From the NCBI GenBank assembly GCA_029238935.1, contig JAQZBN010000029.1, positions 1-44,509 on the forward strand: a DNA stretch of 44,509 bases. The letters run 5' to 3'. The notes below the pieces were generated by a model that did no database searches, was not told where the DNA came from, and saw only the letters and a list, made by a program, of their open reading frames with translations. The position numbers and the translations under genes are program-made. The stretch is from Herbinix sp. (GTDB taxonomy: Bacteria > Bacillota > Clostridia > Lachnospirales > Lachnospiraceae). Below, piece after piece: positions 16,558 through 24,810 of the stretch; position 1 is the stretch's first letter, and each line of letters opens with the position of its first letter.

Positions 16558-18330
16558 TTATTGCATCATTGGCAATGTTATGATAAAACAGCTTCCCCTA
16601 TATTGGGTGCTTTCAATTGTAATTCCGTATTCATTTCCACAGGCTAACTTTATTCTTTGATTTACATTTCTGATCCCTATACTATGATTTCTATCATTGC
16701 CACTATTCTGATAATCATCTATATAGGATCGGATTTCATCCACTTTATCCGGTGCCATACCGATACCATCATCCTCAATCTTAATGACCAGCTTTTCTTC
16801 CACACGGCTTATGGAAATCTCTAAGGTTCCATTGCCTGGGCTCTTGCTTAGGCCATGAACAATGGCATTTTCGACGATTGGCTGCAATATGAAGCGAAGA
16901 ATTAATTTTTCTTCCAACCCCGGTTCCATATGATAAAATACTTCAAATTTATTACCAAACCGGGTTTTCTGGATATAGATATAGTTCTTTGTATGCTGTA
17001 GCTCTTGTAGAATGGATACGTATTCACCATAATTTTTTCCAAGACTATAACGAAAATTTTCTCCTAATTTCTCACAGAGCTCACAGATCATAAAAACTTG
17101 CTTTGTTGCAGCAATCGAACTAATGGTTTCTAGCGTATTATATAAGAAATGGGGATTAATCTGCAGCTTCAGATTCTGAAACTCTGTTTCCTTTTTTTCC
17201 AACTGTTGAATATAATTCTTATGAATTAAATTATCAAGTTTAATCAGCATATGATTAAACTGTTTATCCAAGATCGCGATTTCATCATTACCCTTGATTT
17301 CTTCGGTAATGGTCAAATCACCGGTTTCTGCAATCTTTATTTTATTAATTAATTTTGATACTCTCTTGGAAAACCCTCTGGTAAATGCAAAGGAAGTGGC
17401 AATGATAATACAGAAGATAATAATTAATACCGGTAAAATTGCCCGTTTCATCTCGGATTTTTTCGTACTGAGCTGGCTGTAATTAAATAAAAAAATTAAT
17501 TTCAATTCATAATTATCTTCTACATTCGTACAGATCATAGCATCTTTGTAATAATTAATATTTTCGTTTTGTAATTGGCTAAATGTTAAATTCTCCAGGA
17601 TATCGTTGTAGCTTTTGTTGGAGGAGTACACGATATTTTCTTCTTTGTCCATGACAATGACATCATAGAAATAAGTCTCAGTGCTGACATTTCTCGTAGG
17701 TGCAAATAGTCGTTCCATTAAGATATCCAGCTTGATAAAACCTACATATTGCCTCTGAAAATTCTTAGTATCGATATATATGATGTTTTGAATGAGCGAT
17801 AGAATCGTGCTTTTCCCATCCAATGCAGAATAGATAAAATAATCTTCATCCAATGCTTTGTTATTCAAATACCAAATCTCCCGGCTTGCTCCGTCTAGCA
17901 TCGCTGCTCTGGTCCCGTAGATCTTGCTGTTACCAATGTTAGAATAAATCATACAGTTACGAAGTTCATTATTACTGTCTAAATGTAATGATTTATTTAC
18001 TTCAATACTCACTTCATTTCCCTTGATGTAAGGATTCTTGTCCGATTTATCCATTAAGGTGCTTAGTACAATCGTGTTATTTGCTATTTGCTTCAAGCTG
18101 TCAGAGTACTGCACAAATTTATTCTCCAAATTCGAGGTATATTGGGCAGCCAGCTGATTATGGGAGTCAACCAAATCTTTTGTTACCAAATTATTTATTT
18201 TAAGAAAAAGCAATGAACTGATAAATAAAATCGGTACTAGACTCACGATAAACGTAAACAGTACCAATTGAGTAAATATTGATTTTGTACGGAAAATACT
18301 GAGATATGTCTTTTTTAACTTATTTTTCAT
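16558..18330 (-). CDS. YesM-type membrane sensor histidine kinase
   Basis: This 590-residue sensor kinase has TM1 at about residues 20-43, an extracellular sensor domain of ~250 residues and TM2 at about 297-317, followed by a HAMP segment. The His_kinase domain has the phospho-acceptor H394 in LQINPHFLYNTL. The ATPase domain shows the N box (PIVENAIVHGL, N488), the G1 box DDGIGM and the final GIRNVNQRI. It lies between a GNAT gene (12-base gap) and the yesN-like gene. Such kinases usually sense an extracellular sugar or a liganded binding protein. The ligand is not predictable from sequence. Confidence 0.95.
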   Translation of the reverse strand: MKNKLKKTYLSIFRTKSIFTQLVLFTFIVSLVPILFISSLLFLKINNLVTKDLVDSHNQLAAQYTSNLENKFVQYSDSLKQIANNTIVLSTLMDKSDKNPYIKGNEVSIEVNKSLHLDSNNELRNCMIYSNIGNSKIYGTRAAMLDGASREIWYLNNKALDEDYFIYSALDGKSTILSLIQNIIYIDTKNFQRQYVGFIKLDILMERLFAPTRNVSTETYFYDVIVMDKEENIVYSSNKSYNDILENLTFSQLQNENINYYKDAMICTNVEDNYELKLIFLFNYSQLSTKKSEMKRAILPVLIIIFCIIIATSFAFTRGFSKRVSKLINKIKIAETGDLTITEEIKGNDEIAILDKQFNHMLIKLDNLIHKNYIQQLEKKETEFQNLKLQINPHFLYNTLETISSIAATKQVFMICELCEKLGENFRYSLGKNYGEYVSILQELQHTKNYIYIQKTRFGNKFEVFYHMEPGLEEKLILRFILQPIVENAIVHGLSKSPGNGTLEISISRVEEKLVIKIEDDGIGMAPDKVDEIRSYIDDYQNSGNDRNHSIGIRNVNQRIKLACGNEYGITIESTQYRGSCFIITLPMMQ

Positions 18331-18342
18331 TGGTTTCCCTCA

Positions 18343-18822
18343 CTATTTCTGATATGCCAGACGTTCATCCCCATCTTCCAGATAGATAATACCGCAATAA
18401 TGAAAGCCATTCTTTAATAACAAGTTCTGCATGCTTGTATTATTCCGGTGGGTATCGATCCGTACATTATTACATTGCTCCTGACACCACTGGAGGCAAT
18501 AGGAGGCTACTCCCTTCTTACGATGAGCGGATGCTATTCTGTGAACTACACCGTATGGTTCATTATTTAACCAATTGCCTTCGTAAATATGAATATATGT
18601 AGGGTCAACACCCTTGGTAAAACGAAAGACTCCGACAATCTCGTCCTCGTCCAGGCATACGTAACTGCATTGCTTCTTCATATCCTCTTGGATCAGCTCT
18701 CGGCTGGGGTACCCATTCATCCATTGGTTTGGATTTCCATTCTCCCTCATATACTGTCTCGCTGATTCATAAATTGACATAACCTGATCCAGGTCTTTCC
18801 CCTCGGTCTTTCTAATATTCAT
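18343..18822 (-). CDS. GNAT-family N-acetyltransferase
   Basis: This 159-residue GNAT acetyltransferase uses acetyl-CoA to modify an amine. Motif D/A region: YGVVHRIASAHRKKGVASYCLQWC contains the R/Q-x-x-G-x-A pyrophosphate loop (RKKGVA). The C-terminal IDTHRNNTSMQNLLLKNGFHYCGIIYL is the classic motif B with the NxxMxxLLxKxGF pattern. It precedes the histidine kinase gene by 12 bases on the same strand, so it is probably co-transcribed with the two-component system. Its substrate is unknown, and I see no clear link to sugar sensing. Confidence 0.88.
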   Translation of the reverse strand: MNIRKTEGKDLDQVMSIYESARQYMRENGNPNQWMNGYPSRELIQEDMKKQCSYVCLDEDEIVGVFRFTKGVDPTYIHIYEGNWLNNEPYGVVHRIASAHRKKGVASYCLQWCQEQCNNVRIDTHRNNTSMQNLLLKNGFHYCGIIYLEDGDERLAYQK

Positions 18823-19061
18823 GTATCCTTCCCCTTATCATGTTGTAATAAAATTTTAATAATTTGATATTCTGTATTCTTTATTACCTTATCTAAACAT
18901 TCCGTAAGACTACTATGAAGATCAATGATTCTTACCAAATCATAGATTATCATTGTTTCCGGTCGTTTATTTCCTTATTAATCTGTTATTCCTGTTTACT
19001 CTAATTAATTTGAGTGATGCATAATATCTATATTGGTATCCTTCCTTTATTGGTACGTAAT

Positions 19062-19184
19062 ACTATGCCCAAAACCTATCATTGATTGGAGCTTAATCAC
19101 TATGTTCAAAATTCATCATTCACTGGAGCATCTTCCATATGTCCAAAACCTTCCATTCATTGGAGAATCTTCACTATGTCCGTG
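19062..19184. repeat. Degenerate ~37-bp tandem repeat, three units plus a partial
   Basis: Units start at 19062, 19099 and 19137 (37, 38 and 36 bases), with a partial fourth from 19173. Each unit reads roughly ACTATG-CCAAAA, then a CATTNATTGGAG core, then a short tail. Units differ by several substitutions. The repeat lies in the 560-base gene-free gap between the GNAT and alpha-galactosidase genes. No spacers typical of CRISPR are present. Confidence 0.75.
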
Positions 19185-19291
19185 TCTAATCTAAATTAGT
19201 ATGAATATAGTATAAAATATCTCCCGTAGAAATACAATCCTACAAAAACAGTCAATCGGATTTATTGACGGTGATTTTTCATTACAAGGAA

Positions 19292-19339
19292 AAAGAGGTC
19301 TGCCTTAATTAAAGTTTTAATTAAAGTACAGACCTCTTT
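19292..19339 (-). terminator. Intrinsic terminator of the alpha-galactosidase gene
   Basis: AAAGAGGTCTG (19292-19302) pairs perfectly with CAGACCTCTTT (19329-19339). The interior TTAATTAA pairs with a second TTAATTAA, making an almost continuous 48-base hairpin. In the minus direction it ends in a U run. It lies about 45 bases after the gene stop. Confidence 0.85.
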
Positions 19340-19382
19340 CTATATTATATTGTATTACTTTTCTTTCCTATCTTGATCGCAT

Positions 19383-20705
19383 TTATTTATAATCCTTCAT
19401 GTAATCTCCATGAGCATCAATTAATTCATCACACATCTTAACGATATCGTCAATGGATAGCTCTGCTGCCGTATGAGGATCTAGCATTGCTGCCTGATAG
19501 ATGTTTTCTCTCTTCTTGGTAACTGCTGCTTCAATTGTCATCAGCTGAGCGTTGATGTTTGTCATATTCATACCAGCCAATTGAACCGGAAGTCTTCCTA
19601 CATGGCAAGGGTTAATTCCTCTCGCATCAATCATACAAGGGACTTCTACACAAGCATCGGATGGAAGATTCTCAATCAAACCGGTATTGATAACATTTCC
19701 ACCAATTTTGATTGGTTTATTTGTAATCACCGCTTCCATAATGTAGGATGCATATTCGTTGGAACGGTTGTGAGTGATTTTTCCGTCCTGCATGATGTTT
19801 TCTTTTTCCTTCTCCCAACCTTCGATCTGGCTGATACATCTTCTTGGATACTCATCCAATGGAATATTAAACTTCTCAATCAGCTCAGGATATCTGGATT
19901 TTATATAGAATGGATTGTATTCTGAATTATGTTCGCTGGATTCTGTACAGTAATATCCAAGATGTTTTATGTATTCATAACGAACCATGTCCCAATGTTT
20001 TTGAGTTTCATTCTTTTCTTTTGCACGACGCTTGATCTCCGGATACAGATCATTACCCTCTTTATCGCGGATATCGAGTAACCATGCCATATGATTAATA
20101 CCGGCAATCAGTTCATTTCTGCCTTCCAACTTATCCTCCATACCAAGATTTCTTAACAGATGTTCGGAACAGGTCTGTACACTATGGCAGAGACCAACAG
20201 TCTGAATCTTAGTATATCTCTGCATATACCCTGATAGAATTGCCATAGGATTGGTATAATTTAAGAAAATTGCATTGGGGCAAACTTCTTCCATATCCCG
20301 TGCAAAATCTCTAAGAACCGGGATTGTTCTTAGTCCGCGCATAATTCCGCCGATACCTAAGGTGTCTGCAATCGTTTGTCTCAAGCCATACTTCTTTGGT
20401 ACTTCAAAATCAATAATCGTACAAGGATCATATCCTCCTACCTGAATTGCATTCACTACAAATCTTGCATCTCTTAAAGCATCTTTTCTGTTTTCAACAC
20501 CCAGGTAAGTCTTTATTACGGCTCTGGATGAATTAATGTTTTTGTTGATTGCTTGTAATATGAGTTCTGACTCTGATAGTCTTTTCGCATCTATGTCATA
20601 CAAAGCTATCTCCGCTTCCCGCAAGCTTTCTGTACACATACAATCGCCCAATACATTTCTTGCAAATATGGTGCTTCCAGCTCCCATAAATGTAATCTTA
20701 ACCAT
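19383..20705 (-). CDS. melA: GH4 alpha-galactosidase (MelA-type)
   Basis: This 440-residue NAD+- and Mn2+-dependent family 4 glycosidase opens with VKITFMGAGSTIFARNVLGD (Rossmann fold). NAIQVGGYDP, TLGIGGIMRGLRTIPV, NYTNPM, GLCHSVQ (metal Cys-His of the alpha-galactosidase/alpha-glucosidase branch) and GINHMAWLL follow. This motif set matches MelA, which hydrolyses melibiose- or raffinose-type alpha-galactosides. The frame runs up to 20765, but the ATG at 20705 has GGAGG 9 bases upstream. It is divergent from an AraC regulator with a 128-base control region, the arrangement of melR-melA. Alpha-galactosidase is favoured over alpha-glucosidase, but this is not proven. Confidence 0.87.
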   Translation of the reverse strand: MVKITFMGAGSTIFARNVLGDCMCTESLREAEIALYDIDAKRLSESELILQAINKNINSSRAVIKTYLGVENRKDALRDARFVVNAIQVGGYDPCTIIDFEVPKKYGLRQTIADTLGIGGIMRGLRTIPVLRDFARDMEEVCPNAIFLNYTNPMAILSGYMQRYTKIQTVGLCHSVQTCSEHLLRNLGMEDKLEGRNELIAGINHMAWLLDIRDKEGNDLYPEIKRRAKEKNETQKHWDMVRYEYIKHLGYYCTESSEHNSEYNPFYIKSRYPELIEKFNIPLDEYPRRCISQIEGWEKEKENIMQDGKITHNRSNEYASYIMEAVITNKPIKIGGNVINTGLIENLPSDACVEVPCMIDARGINPCHVGRLPVQLAGMNMTNINAQLMTIEAAVTKKRENIYQAAMLDPHTAAELSIDDIVKMCDELIDAHGDYMKDYK

Positions 20706-20773
20706 ATAAAAATCCTCCGTTTCATTTGTTTTTATGTAGCATTTATTATATAATGATATCATCAAATAAACTA

Positions 20774-20805
20774 TGTCTAATGTTTCGTAAACTTGTCATT
20801 ATGTT
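20774..20805. promoter_or_regulatory. Direct repeat, likely AraC-type binding half-sites
   Basis: TGTCTAATGTT (20774-20784) and TGTCATTATGTT (20794-20805) repeat with a 20-21 bp period, two helical turns. They lie between the alpha-galactosidase gene and the divergent AraC gene. A TATAAT -10 lies nearby on the minus strand with a poor -35, consistent with activator-dependent transcription. Confidence 0.5.
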
Positions 20806-20833
20806 GACTCTTATCATTTAGGAGGAAATTTCC

Positions 20834-21655
20834 ATGCCACAAAAGCTAATACCAGATTATCATGTATCTATCAATCGACCATTAATTCTATATCATAGCG
20901 GACATGAACAATGCGATCCATCCCATTCCTTTGGACCAGCAATTCGCCCACATTATTTAATCCATTTCATTCTTCATGGCCAAGGCTATTATTATGTCAA
21001 CGGTGTTACCCACCATGTCAAAGCAGGAGAAGGTTTTTTGATCTACCCTGGTATTACTACCTATTATATTGCTGATGAAACCGACCCTTGGGAATATTGC
21101 TGGATCGGCTTCGATGGTTATGATGTTCCTATGATTTTAAAGAATTGCGGTCTTTCCCAAACAAGCCTTGTATTCACGGATCATAGCAATGGTTCCTTAT
21201 GGAATAGCCTCATCGAACTAGAACATAATTTTACCGAACGAAAAGGTAATGAAATGACTTACCTGGGTCAGCTCTATCTATGTTTTTCCCATATGATAAA
21301 AGAAACTGATACAACTTCAAAACCCGTTTATGAAACCCATATGTTAAAAGCTTTGGATTACATTCAAAATAACTATACCTACGATATCAAAATTACTGAT
21401 GTTGCAAAGCATCTCAGTATGGATCGAACTTATCTATATAAACTATTTATGACACATATCAAGGTGTCCCCACAGCAATATCTTATTCGTTTTCGTCTTG
21501 ATATCGCTCAAAAGTTATTGAGTGAGACAGACCTTACAGTGACTGAAATTGCTTACTCCTGCGGCTTTCGTGATGCTTCTTCTTTTAATAAACATTTTAA
21601 AAATTTACTAAATATTACACCAACGAAATATCGAACCTGTAGCACTTCTTTATGA
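20834..21655 (+). CDS. AraC-family regulator (cupin plus HTH), probable alpha-galactoside activator
   Basis: This 273-residue transcription factor has an N-terminal cupin sensor (about residues 25-100, with IHFILHGQGYYYVNGVTH and AGEGFLIYPG). The C-terminal double helix-turn-helix reads IKITDVAKHLSMDRTYLYKLF then TVTEIAYSCGFRDASSFNKHFKN, ending ITPTKYR. The length and architecture match MelR/RafR/MsmR-type sugar regulators. GGAGG precedes the ATG. Divergent placement beside the GH4 alpha-galactosidase gene suggests direct control of that gene. The ligand is presumably an alpha-galactoside, by context. Confidence 0.9.
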   Translation: MPQKLIPDYHVSINRPLILYHSGHEQCDPSHSFGPAIRPHYLIHFILHGQGYYYVNGVTHHVKAGEGFLIYPGITTYYIADETDPWEYCWIGFDGYDVPMILKNCGLSQTSLVFTDHSNGSLWNSLIELEHNFTERKGNEMTYLGQLYLCFSHMIKETDTTSKPVYETHMLKALDYIQNNYTYDIKITDVAKHLSMDRTYLYKLFMTHIKVSPQQYLIRFRLDIAQKLLSETDLTVTEIAYSCGFRDASSFNKHFKNLLNITPTKYRTCSTSL

Positions 21656-21683
21656 CGATACATTCGGATTCACAATAAAAATG

Positions 21684-21753
21684 GCCTGTACTCCACGAGT
21701 TGCATCTCTTGTTAGGTAATACTAACTTTTGATGCATATCAAGAAGTACAGGC
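21684..21753. terminator. 70-base three-tier symmetric inverted repeat, probable bidirectional terminator
   Basis: Three nested stems share one axis: GCCTGTACT/AGTACAGGC outside, TGCATC/GATGCA in the middle and GTTAG/CTAAC inside. Symmetric unpaired segments of 8+8 and 4+4 bases separate them, with a 6-base loop. It lies between converging genes; the minus-strand side ends in five Us. Geometry is more regular than a usual terminator. Confidence 0.6.
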
Positions 21754-21853
21754 TATCATAGGTAATAGGTTAAAATGTAATAAGACCTCATATCACTAAC
21801 CTTTGGCAACTTGCACTTTCTAAGCTAGTTGGTTTTTGATTCCTTAATCATAA

Positions 21854-23359
21854 TTAATTCTTCTTCGGTTTTTCTTTTTCCACTTCATAACTTTCGGTTC
21901 CCGGTAGTTCATATACAATAACCGCTACACCTCGTTCAATATTCTGGTACATTGTCTTCGCATTCTCCGGAGGCATATTAATACATCCGTGGGAGCCACT
22001 GGTAAGATAAATATCTTCACCAAATTTGCTTCTCCAGTTAGCATCATGAAATCCGATATTTTTATTGAAAGGCATCCAATATTTCACCGGTGTTTCATAA
22101 TCTTCTCCTACCAAAGTTGCATTTAAATCTTTATACTGAACCGGATAGGTACCCGTAGGTGTACCGAACTCTTTTGATAAATTACCGGATACAAAATCTG
22201 ATTCAACCACTAAATTACCATCTTTATAGAAGAACAGATGCTGTGCAGTTAGATTCACCTCTACATATGTATCACCGATATCATCACTACCATATTGCTG
22301 AGCAGTCTGAAAATAAACCGGTTTTCTTACTTGTTGTTCTCCGTTAAGAATCAAATCAGTCAGCTGAGAAACTTCAGTAGCACGATCAAGCCACCAGCCA
22401 TAATCCCCGCCTTTTACCTCAACTTCCTTTTCATAGGAAGTCATAAATTTACGGGTTTTTCCAAAGGAATTGTAAGTTTTACCGATATAATCCACGTATT
22501 CTTTTACACCAGCAGGATCAAGATGAACCTGGTATTCATCATCCACGGATAACCATTTACTTATTTCTTCTCCATCCAGAACTTCGGTATCTTCTCCAAA
22601 TTCATATGTAATCTTGGTACCAGCGATTTTATTCATCTTTTCTAATGCTGCTAGTAATTCCGGCGCTTCTGTCGATAGATTTGCTGCTTCATAACATCCT
22701 GCTTCTTCTAAGGATAAGGTTGGTTCTAAAGAAAGTACCGCGTTTTTAATTGCCTCATATAACTTTTCTTCATTTACCTTCGCTCCCGGATTTCCCGGTG
22801 TTATTTCAAACCCATTTTCACCATATTCTGAGATAGTTGCATTGGTAGGTTCCACATTATTTGCTTCATCAAAACAATTTAATTTCTTAAACTTATACTT
22901 CAGCAGGTCCTCATCTAAAGTAATCATAGTCTTAATCTGCAATTCCTTTGACTCAAATAGGGATAACGGCCAAGAGAAAGCATTTTGTTTTTTCAGCAAA
23001 TCAGACATTCCACCTTCAAATTCTGTGTGTAAATTAATGTATTCACCCGTAATGGTATCGGTAACACCATTTCTCTGGATCAATTGCAAACGATAGGATT
23101 TCACCTGTGAATTAATCACATCTTCTACTTCATTCACTGTCATATTGGAAGTATTATATCCGTTTACTACCGTATTTCGAAAGAAATGATTATGATAATA
23201 AAAAGAGAGCGATATGTACAATAACAATAGTGGTAAAAGTACTAATACATCGATTAAGATCCAGGTTCTCATTCTCTTTTTTCTTTTTGATACTCTTTTT
23301 TTAGTTCCTGTACTCTTGCTATTAATTTTATTATTTCTATCCGTTGTTTTCGTAGCCAT
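21854..23359 (-). CDS. Membrane-anchored L,D-transpeptidase (YkuD) with peptidoglycan-binding domains
   Basis: This 501-residue cell-wall enzyme forms 3-3 peptidoglycan cross-links or attaches proteins to the wall. A Lys/Arg-rich cytoplasmic tail (1-32) precedes one membrane helix (about 33-54). The extracellular part has about 300 residues of putative peptidoglycan-binding repeats (PG_binding_4-like). The C-terminal YkuD domain has the catalytic motif SHGCINMPP with H457 and C459. The length and layout match clostridial Ldt proteins. It is encoded alone, with a TTGACA element (23409-23414) about 50 bases upstream as its probable -35. Confidence 0.92.
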   Translation of the reverse strand: MATKTTDRNNKINSKSTGTKKRVSKRKKRMRTWILIDVLVLLPLLLLYISLSFYYHNHFFRNTVVNGYNTSNMTVNEVEDVINSQVKSYRLQLIQRNGVTDTITGEYINLHTEFEGGMSDLLKKQNAFSWPLSLFESKELQIKTMITLDEDLLKYKFKKLNCFDEANNVEPTNATISEYGENGFEITPGNPGAKVNEEKLYEAIKNAVLSLEPTLSLEEAGCYEAANLSTEAPELLAALEKMNKIAGTKITYEFGEDTEVLDGEEISKWLSVDDEYQVHLDPAGVKEYVDYIGKTYNSFGKTRKFMTSYEKEVEVKGGDYGWWLDRATEVSQLTDLILNGEQQVRKPVYFQTAQQYGSDDIGDTYVEVNLTAQHLFFYKDGNLVVESDFVSGNLSKEFGTPTGTYPVQYKDLNATLVGEDYETPVKYWMPFNKNIGFHDANWRSKFGEDIYLTSGSHGCINMPPENAKTMYQNIERGVAVIVYELPGTESYEVEKEKPKKN

Positions 23360-23408
23360 ATTACACCTTCGTTTTCTATAGAATCTTATCTATAACAATG
23401 TTGCTTTT

Positions 23409-23414
23409 TGTCAA
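23409..23414 (-). promoter_or_regulatory. Probable -35 box of the L,D-transpeptidase gene
   Basis: A perfect TTGACA on the minus strand lies about 50 bases before the start codon. The matching -10 is poor (AGATAA at 17 bases), so the call is tentative. Confidence 0.4.
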
Positions 23415-23715
23415 TATAACAGGAAATAGTGTTATTTTTTAGGCAGTTTCATTAAGAATTCTTTAAATTAATGTTACAATAGTTATATAATCGTAAATAA
23501 TTAGGTATGTTTGTTCTCCTTATTTAAATAACAATTAATCCCCTGCATTCCTACTTTTTGCTCAATTGCGATAGATTGTTGCATCCAAAATACTCCCTTA
23601 TATCTATCATCATCATATTACACCATACGCATTCTGTCAAATTTCAATCGATAAAAATGGATTATTTTGTACTAGTACATATTACCTGATTGCTTGATTT
23701 TCAGTACCTCATTGC
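23415..23715. other. Gene-free AT-rich stretch with a 12-bp palindrome
   Basis: No coding sequence is supported here. TGTACTAGTACA at 23668-23679 is a perfect 12-bp palindrome that could be a binding site. The rest is AT-rich without clear promoters or hairpins. Confidence 0.35.
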
Positions 23716-23743
23716 AAAAAAAAGGAAGTCCTTACGACTTCCT
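23716..23743 (-). terminator. Intrinsic terminator of the AraC/GyrI gene
   Basis: On the minus strand: AGGAAGTC, a five-base loop, GACTTCCT, then eight Us. It lies about 130 bases after the stop of the regulator at 23877. Confidence 0.9.
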
Positions 23744-23791
23744 CACATACGTTTAAATACTTATTTCATGTTTTACCACCACTATCTTTGT

Positions 23792-23848
23792 CTAGAAACA
23801 GTGAAGTTTTATGGAAGTTTTATCATTGTGAATATTCACTGTTTCTAG
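23792..23848. repeat. 14-bp perfect inverted repeat between regulator stop and terminator
   Basis: CTAGAAACAGTGAA (23792-23805) and TTCACTGTTTCTAG (23835-23848) are perfect complements around a 29-base centre. That centre overlaps a smaller palindrome, GTGAATATTCAC (23828-23839), which could form a competing hairpin. No U run follows. It lies in the 3' untranslated region of the AraC/GyrI gene. Confidence 0.75.
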
Positions 23849-23876
23849 GCTCTTCTCTGTTATGACACTTATTACC

Positions 23877-24716
23877 TTACTTTTCCTTTACAGGGATCCA
23901 GATCTCACTGATGTAATCGTCTTTGCTGTTGTCCCCTTCTGTATAGAATTCAATATCATAGTCTGAGATTAACTCATAATTGGATGCCGGTAGCCACTCA
24001 CCATATACTCTTTTCCACATGTTTTGAATAGCCAACGGCATCGCTCCAACGCAAGTAAAGATCGCCCAGGTATAGGAAGGTATTTCTAAGATCTCAAACT
24101 CTTCCGGTACCTCCTCAACAAATTTTTTCTCACATCCAATACCATACTTCCATTCTTTTGCATTCTTTTTTGCTTGAGCACAAATTCCCATCATTCCACA
24201 TACTTTATCATCCAGCCCAGCCTGATAATACTCACCCCAGAACTTCGGCACTTCAGAAGCAGAACTCTCCTCTGTAAAATATTTTGTTTTTGTTACCACC
24301 TGAAATGCATCTTTTTTTACTATTCTGTAATCCATACTATTACCGCCCTCCAATATTATTTTAAGCATAAGTCGATTGAACGATTTTAGAATGGTTCCCT
24401 GTTTTTTTGCTTCATGAGGTGTCACTCCATGAAACCTGCTGAATGCTTTTGAAAAACTCTCAGGAGTCTCATACCCATACTTGAAAGCGATGTCAATTAC
24501 TTTCTCATTGCCTGTTAACAATTCGTGACCTGCCAGCGATAGGCGCCTATTTCTGATGTACTCGCCAACAGATAACCCGGTTAACATACTAAATGTTCGT
24601 TGAAAATGAAAACTCGAAAGGCAGATGTGCTCTGCCACATCGTCACAGGTAATATTCTCTGTGAGATTTTCTTCCATGTAATCAATTGCTCGATTTAATG
24701 ATTGTAACCATTCCAT
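23877..24716 (-). CDS. AraC-family regulator fused to GyrI-like effector-binding domain
   Basis: This 279-residue protein has an N-terminal AraC double helix-turn-helix (ITCDDVAEHICLSSFHFQRTFS and VIDIAFKYGYETPESFSKAFSRFHG). About 150 residues of the GyrI-like/AraC_E_bind fold follow (from MDYRIVKKDAFQVV), ending IEFYTEGDNSKDDYISEIWIPV. Such Rob/BltR-like proteins bind small amphipathic molecules and often control drug-export genes; an ABC export operon lies just upstream. ATG 24716 is preferred because AGGAG abuts the alternative ATG at 24725 with no spacing. The linker ILEGGNSM itself encodes GGAGGGCGG followed by ATG (24333), a possible internal start producing the effector domain alone. 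Confidence 0.88.
   Translation of the reverse strand: MEWLQSLNRAIDYMEENLTENITCDDVAEHICLSSFHFQRTFSMLTGLSVGEYIRNRRLSLAGHELLTGNEKVIDIAFKYGYETPESFSKAFSRFHGVTPHEAKKQGTILKSFNRLMLKIILEGGNSMDYRIVKKDAFQVVTKTKYFTEESSASEVPKFWGEYYQAGLDDKVCGMMGICAQAKKNAKEWKYGIGCEKKFVEEVPEEFEILEIPSYTWAIFTCVGAMPLAIQNMWKRVYGEWLPASNYELISDYDIEFYTEGDNSKDDYISEIWIPVKEK
24333..24351 (-). promoter_or_regulatory. Possible internal ribosome binding site and start at domain junction
   Basis: Inside the AraC/GyrI gene, GGAGGGCGG precedes ATG at 24335, 11 bases after the GGAGG. The resulting product would be the complete GyrI-like domain. Compare the stronger example at 41203-41220. Confidence 0.4.
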
Positions 24717-24810
24717 ATCTATCATCTCCTTGTAAATCTATGGTAACAGAATGATTCCTTTTTTTCCTGTCATTAACTGCTCCAATGTGTCTAGAAATCA
24801 TTTCACTTAG

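Noticed and set aside
19062..19184. CRISPR array
   Set aside because: Units are contiguous and diverged, without unique spacers, and no cas gene is present.
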